From positions 10,205,460 to 10,269,459 of the forward strand of contig CM051002.1 of the NCBI GenBank assembly GCA_027704905.1: a DNA stretch of 64,000 nt, read 5' to 3'. The translations under genes and the position numbers were made by a program. The first letter of the stretch is position 1; every line of letters starts with the position of its first letter. This stretch comes from Muraenolepis orangiensis. Lineage: Eukaryota > Chordata > Actinopteri > Gadiformes > Muraenolepididae. The notes under the pieces were generated by a model. That model was not told the DNA's origin and did not search any database. It saw only the letters and a list, made by a program, of their open reading frames with translations. Positions 58,248 to 64,000 of the stretch are shown here, one piece after another.

Positions 58248-61200
58248 ATGGGGACCCTGACACTTTTGGTGCTGGTATTGGCTTTTACATCTGCAACTGT
58301 GGCAAGTGAGTACATGCCCAAATTCATAGATAGCAAAAATGTTATCTAATCAACGGTTGCATGCTTCTTGAGCTTCACGTTCTTCTTGAATGTCTCAATA
58401 TTATTCATAGATTTGTTTTGCTTACTGTGACTAAAAACAATGGTATGAAAACAAATTATACGACAGCCTGACATTAAATGCTTGAGATTTTGACCTAATA
58501 TTGCTCAAAGGGATAATATATATGAATTCAACCACTGTAACTAATGTTAATCAACACCACTCAACCTGTTTAATCCCATGTTAAAGATCTTGTTAGTATT
58601 GATATTTCTCTCTTTGGGGAGATTGTCATCAATTATTTTAACTGTATGATGAATTCATCTAAGATTTTACACAGATTTTACGCTCACACAATTCACCACT
58701 GTTCACAACGAGCCGTGAAATGGAGCATGAAAACAATCACATGGAAATGAAAATGCTATTCAAATTTGAAAGCTGAAAGTTAACATTTTTATTTTTAGGT
58801 TAAGTTTACTTTCAGGATGCTTTGAATTGATAAACACTGATTTTGATGAAACCCAAAGATTAGACTACGCTTGTGAATGTGGTTTCACACATGAGTCATT
58901 AGTCAAGTTGAGTAGGTCGACTGAATGTCTGAGCTCTCTCATTCCACACCGGGTGGGATTACAGCGTTGTTGCTCAGATGATGGTCACATGAAAAGGATT
59001 GGGGGGCTTTTCAGGGGTCATGTGACTCCAACTGCATAGAACCTCCACACACCTCATACACCTTCCTACTTATACTTGTGCTAGGTTAACTCTTCTCGCT
59101 AAGTCATTAACAAAACACTATATTTGAAATGCAAATATTTACATTTATTTGCATATGAAAGCTTGAAGAAAAGTAAAAATAAAATAATAAAAACTAATAA
59201 AAACAAAAAATATATTTTTAGTGATAAAGGCCTCAATTATATGTCTCAAAAATGAATGAAAAGGAACATAAATGAAGGAATTTAAAAAACACTGAAGTGT
59301 TACCGTAAGAAGAGAAAATCCCATCTATAATATGGATGATTAGGACATAGGCCATTGGGCGTTGTCAGAAGGATTCATATATTTGTTTGTTTCAGAGTCC
59401 AAAGTTCAGTTTACACGGTACCGGTCATGGAACTCAAGAATGTATCCCGTATGGAGAGATGGAGACTCAAGATTCAGAAATTGCTGGTTCGGTGAGTTTG
59501 AGTTATATAATGACTATGAGCCTATAATATAAAGACATTGTCAAAAATGTTAATCTCTCATATTACTCAAGCCCCATTTACTTTATGGATCAGGTGGGTT
59601 ATTTTCTTTGTATTTAGAAGTTGGATTGACGTATTCACCCCCTTGTGTCTCAACTCTGTTTCCAGGTGGTGAAGTTACCTTTGAAGTCAAGAATGACGCG
59701 CCCACTCTTACGGGCGCTAAAGCAACTTTCAACATTGACCTTCGCTTTCCACCCAACCAAACGGTGCTTCCCGATGGTCAGGTGGTCTGGGCAAGGAACG
59801 CCACCATTGATGGTGAGACATTTTCTCCTTTATTTGTTTTCATCCAATCGACTTTGGACTTTGCTTTCCTTTGCCCTGTGTTACAGTCTTGCACTCATGT
59901 TCATTTTGCAAATGTTTTGACTTGTTCTACACTTCTTTCAGGGAGAGAGTATGAAGAAGGACAGGCTGTGTATGCCGACCAGGAGGGCAACAGGAACGGA
60001 GTCTTTCCAGATGGTTCCTCTTTCACCAGCAGGAGTCCAGACAAGAAGCCCCGCTATGTGTTTGTCTGGAAGACATGGGGTAAAGATGACTAAATAAAAT
60101 GAAACTGTCCAGTTCAGTGATCAAGCAGACACAAGCACAAAGATGTATATTTATATTTATATATATATCCAATGTGTATATTGAATACCTATTTTCTATG
60201 AAATTATCTATCAGCATAGCAAACAAAAAAAAAAAAGTACGTTATGATAACATTACAATATTATTAAGATCACCAATGCACCGCAAATAACTGATAAACA
60301 CTGTTAAAAATCTGTAAACTAGAAAAATATATGTTTATAAAGATGAATTGTATAGAGTTATTAGATGGCGAGTAAGACAGGCCTAAACACCTTTTTATTT
60401 AGGAAGGCCTTTTTATGTTAAAATGTGTGTTCACTATTGTTAGCAATCTTATTTTGTTTGTTTGTTTTTAACTTTGTAGCACTCTTAAGTTTTAAAATAT
60501 ATAATTATATAAAATATATAATACTATTATATAATATTATAAATTGTATTATAATGATTTATAAAATAACATGCATTATTCATTATTATTTAGTAAAGAG
60601 GGTCAAAGTGTTGGTCAACTGACTGCATCGGTTCAGTCAATAGTCTCTCATTAGTAGTTTTGTTTCTTCCAAAGGACGTTACTGGCAGGTGGCAGATGGA
60701 CCCTCCTCCTCCCTCACCATTGGTACAGACAATATCCCATTGGGCTCCTACAAAATGGAGGTTGTCATCTACCACTGTCGCGGAGACGACAAGTTCATTC
60801 CCTTGGGCTATGCCTCAACACAGTTTTCCATCACAGGTACCCCTAATGTGCCACCCTTTGAAATCAACGTATGACCAATACCCTTATCATACCTTACCTC
60901 ATGACCTCCTTTTCCTTCCACCATCAGATCAAATCCCTTTCACCATCTCACTCAACCAAGTCACCGACGTCAACCAGAATGACCAGAGCTTCATCCAAAA
61001 CCGAGCCATCGCCTTCAACGTGAAGCTCCATGATCCCAGCCTGTACCTCAGTTCCTCCGACATCACCTTCAACTGGGACTTTGGTGACCAAACTGGAACC
61101 CTCATCTCAAGAGAGCTCACCGTGACTCACACATACCTGTCACCAGGAGCCTTCAAACCTCAGGTGGTTCTGATGGCAACCATTCCCAATGGCTGTGCCG

Positions 61201-64000
61201 ATACAACTGCAGGTAAGATACAATGCTATTCAAAAGTTCAGATTTTGACATTTTTTTTTCATTTCTTGTTTTAAAATGATATATATTCAATATATTATAT
61301 TTAAAATTATATATATATTATAACCCATATAACCTCTCCATTGACTTTTCTTCAGTGGTCCCAGTCGATGCTTCAGCTGCCCCTATAGTAGTCGTATTGG
61401 CCTCCACCGCAAGCACAATCCCAGCAGAGAACCCATCCGCTGTGGCCCCAGAGGGCGACGCCACCGCCCTGGACGAGGCTACCCTGGCTGACGACCTGGC
61501 CCTCGCTGCCTCCGTCCAGCCCGCTGAAGGAACCGAAGTTGCGGCGGATCCAGAAGCTGAGGCTGCCGCAGTACCTGCAGCAGAGGAGGCAGACGCCGCT
61601 GTGGCCCTTGCAGCCGAAGTGGCTGTTGATACCGTTGAGGTGGACACCGCCGCAGAAGGTGCTGAAGTTGGTCAAGCTGTGGAGGTAGACCAGGTGGTCC
61701 CTGCAACAGAAGAGGCAGTTGAGGCAGCTGAAGACGCCGCTGAGGCCGCTGTGGCCCCTGCAGCTGAAGACGCAGCTGAGGCCGCTGTGGCCCCTGCAGC
61801 TGAAGATGCAGCTGAGGCCGCTGTGGCCCCTGCAGCTGAAGACGCAGCTGAGGCCGCTGTGGCCCCTGCAGCTGAAGACGCAGTTGAGGCCGCTGTGGCC
61901 CCTGCAGCTGAAGACGCAGTTGAGGTCGCTGTGGCCCCGGTGGCTGAAGACACCATTGAGGCCGCTGTGGCCCCTGCAGCTGAAGACGCAGTTGAGGCTA
62001 CTGTGGCCCCTGTAGCTGAAGATGCTGTTGAGGCCGCGGTGGCCCCTGCAGCTGAAGATGCTGTTGAGGCCGCGGTGGCCCCTGCAGCTGAAGAGGCTGT
62101 TGAAGCCACTGTGGCCCCTGCAGCTGAAAATGCTGTTGAGGCCCCTGCAGATGAAACCGCAGTAGTTACCGATGCAGCTGTTACCGATGCCGTTGCTGTG
62201 GAGGTAGAAGAAGCCCCCGTGGCTGAGGCTGCCACCGCTGCCCCTGCTCCCGAGGAGGAGGAGGCAGTTGAGGAGGTGGAGGCGGTCGCTGCGGTTACAG
62301 AGGCCGCCCAGGCTGATAACGTCCTGGTGCCTGCTGCCACTGAGAGCACTGAGGTGGTCGAGGTTGCCGAGGTTGAACCCGAAGTCAACGCCGAGGCCGA
62401 AGTAGCAGAGACAGTCAATGAGGTTGCAGTCCCAACAGGTAAGCAAGCAATCACGGTTGAATGTCAAATCTGGTAAATTTGTCAAGTCTGTTTAAACATC
62501 TTGAAAATAATTGTCCACTTTTTCCCCTCCCCCTCCAAAATAGTTGCCGTCAATGAGGGAGCTGTCCCGACTGAAGTGGCAGCCGAGGCGGGAGTGGATG
62601 TGGATGTAGAGACTGAACCGGCGCAGGTGGTTCTGGTCTTGACTAAAAGACAAGCCCCCCAACTGACCGCAGACTGCGATGTCTACCGCTATGGCTCCCT
62701 GGCCACCTCGGTGGATATCATCCGTAAGTGAACAGAAGGTGGCGTTGTTTGCGTTCAATGCATTTTACTCGAGTTATAACTAAGTGGCTTCTTTATATAT
62801 TGACTTATTTTCCGCTCTGCAGAGGGGATTGAGAGTGTGGAGATCTTGCAGGTGACCAACGTCGTGTCTCTGACTACTGAGCTGGAGCAGAATGCTGTGG
62901 ACCTGACCATCAGCTGCCAAGGAAGGTGAGGAAAAAGGCGCTAAGAACGCCACTTTTCTCCTCCTTCTATTCCGTTATCGGGTGATAATAGGACACTCTA
63001 TGCAGGCGTACAATAAGTGTTCGGTTAGGATTCATCCCCATTGTATCATTCTCACTTCACACAGCCTGCCCAGCGAGGTGTGCACCATCATCTCGGACGC
63101 CGACTGCGTGACCCCCGTGGAGACGGTGTGCGCCGTGGCCCTGCCGACCCCAGACTGCCAGCTGGTCCTCCGGCAGTTCTTCAACGACTCCGGCGTGTTC
63201 TGCATCAACGTCTCCCTCACCAACGACGTCAGCCTGGCCGTCGCCAGCGCCCGAGTCAGCGTGACAGTCGGTAAGTACAATGGATTTTTTTTAAAAAGAC
63301 TATTATTAAAAGAGACAGAGATCATTTCCGGCTCCCCTTCTTCGGGGAAGGCCATTAAGAGCTTGTGGGGCTGACTGCTCACTGTCTTACTTTGTGCACT
63401 GTCACGGCAGGTTCATCGGGTTCGCCTGCTGGCACGGCAGCCGCTATAATGGGTGTTATGGTGCTGGTGGGCATCGTTGGTACCATTGGATTGATGTACA
63501 GGTAAACCGATCCTTTAATCAATGACAACTAACATCCCGCAGTAGGGCTGGTACATCCTGATGTCCTGTCACATCGCAATGATCGTCTCCATTTCGGAAG
63601 CATAGGAGCATCGGAATGTTACTTGTTGTGTTGGCAGTAATGTTGTTTTGGGTCATTGTTTAGCAATTAATTGTGACATTATGGGTCATTACGGGGAGAC
63701 ATTGTTGTGTTTTCTCATGCAAAAATTTTTTTAAAACAACTTTTTCATCAGCCTAGGTTATGGGATTTTACGGTACGACAACTCTCTTGAGTATATATTA
63801 TTATGTAGAGTATCGACAACAAACAAAAAATCCCACGTACAAGGGCCCTAGTGTGATACGCGAGTTCAGCTCATCTCACCCTTTCTCAAACAGACGTGCG
63901 AAGCAGTACCAGCCGTTGAGGGAGGAGAGCAGCGGGGTTTCCACCATCACGGCGGTGCCTTTGCTCCTGTGGAACCTGCTGAGTCGACAGTCCCCCGGAG
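58248..64000 (+). CDS. pmel: Premelanosome protein (PMEL), 3' truncated by window
   Basis: PMEL is the type I membrane glycoprotein whose cleaved luminal fragment forms amyloid fibrils in melanosomes. Exons are 58248-58305, 59396-59491, 59666-59812, 59942-60079, 60675-60836, 60928-61212, 61356-62438, 62544-62723, 62823-62925, 63065-63270, 63411-63501 and 63894-64000 (continues). About 885 residues are seen. There is a signal peptide at 1-19. The N-terminal region has VLPDGQVVWARN and YVFVWKTWG. The PKD domain lies within exon 6 (about 201-295, WDFGDQTGTLISRELTVTHT). An Ala/Glu repeat domain fills exon 7. A convertase site LTKR ends at 692. The kringle-like domain has DCDVYRYGS, CQLVL and CINVSL. 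The membrane segment is about 829-848, then a tail with RRAKQY. The repeat domain lacks the Pro/Thr/Ser-rich sequence of mammals. Fish have two copies (pmela, pmelb); which one this is was not resolved. Confidence 0.95.
58985..59026 (+). promoter_or_regulatory. Paired M-box/E-box motifs in pmel intron 1
   Basis: TCACATGA at 58985-58992 and its exact reverse complement TCATGTGA at 59018-59025 lie 33 bp apart. The second sits within GTCATGTGAC. Both match the MITF/TFE M-box. Nearby are TCACATGG (58737-58744) and CACATG fused to an AP-1 site TGAGTCA (58888-58898). Confidence 0.5.
61730..62161 (+). repeat. pmel: 36-bp coding repeat in pmel exon 7
   Basis: Eleven tandem 12-residue units of the type EDAxEAAVAPAA plus one degenerate unit, residues 421-552 and 553-564. 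The first four units are identical in protein and almost identical in DNA. Variants include EVAVAPVA and EATVAPVA. Unbroken frame on the minus strand over the array is a composition artefact. Confidence 0.93.

Noticed and set aside
61373..62485. 370-aa and 260-aa minus-strand open frames
   Set aside because: Antisense shadows of the 36-bp coding repeat of pmel; plus strand has phase-consistent exons and PMEL homology.

Overview
This 64-kb window is vertebrate nuclear DNA and reads as a teleost fish. Five multi-exon protein genes with standard GT-AG introns carry fish-like versions of vertebrate proteins. The introns are packed with very long dinucleotide microsatellites, and fish-type tRNA-derived SINEs are present. 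The microsatellite load would suit a gadiform- or clupeid-like genome, but the species is not determined. There are no bacterial features, CRISPR arrays or operons. Most long open frames are translations of (TG)n, (CA)n, (CT)n or (GA)n tracts and are not genes.

Layout. (1) 826-8582 (+): a complete 19-exon advillin gene (avil, 819 codons). (2) 11234-14603 (-): a six-exon coiled-coil protein of the LRRFIP type ending in a CAAX box, convergent with avil; the two candidate poly(A) signals are about 25 bp apart. (3) 14604-17169: an upstream region shared by the LRRFIP-like gene (leftward) and gdf11 (rightward), with TATA/CCAAT cassettes and several upstream ORFs. (4) 17170-37052 (+): gdf11 in three exons; intron 1 is 16.4 kb and holds most of the repeat load plus several unique non-repetitive blocks. 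A 3' UTR of up to 3.5 kb may follow. (5) About 40.6-52.5 kb: no gene seen; microsatellites, a possible LINE fragment and unique blocks. (6) 53074-55377 (-): complete cdk2, seven exons, 298 codons. (7) 58248-64000 (+): pmel (premelanosome protein) from the signal peptide into the cytoplasmic tail, cut by the window end.

How the genes relate. avil remodels actin, gdf11 is a TGF-beta ligand for axial and neural patterning, cdk2 is a cell-cycle kinase and pmel builds melanosome fibrils, so they do not form one pathway. The cdk2-pmel pair is divergent, as in mammals, where MITF is reported to regulate both; the sequence between them and in pmel intron 1 carries several MITF-type E-boxes.

The most unusual signals are these. 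Three unrelated genes use long (TG)n tracts at or just before a 3' splice site, in AG-free zones; the avil case adds a GC donor. The pmel repeat domain is Ala/Glu-rich with a 12-residue repeat instead of the Pro/Thr/Ser-rich mammalian type. A 1.4-kb pyrimidine-only-like strand lies inside gdf11 intron 1. A 52-bp dimeric minisatellite lies close to it.
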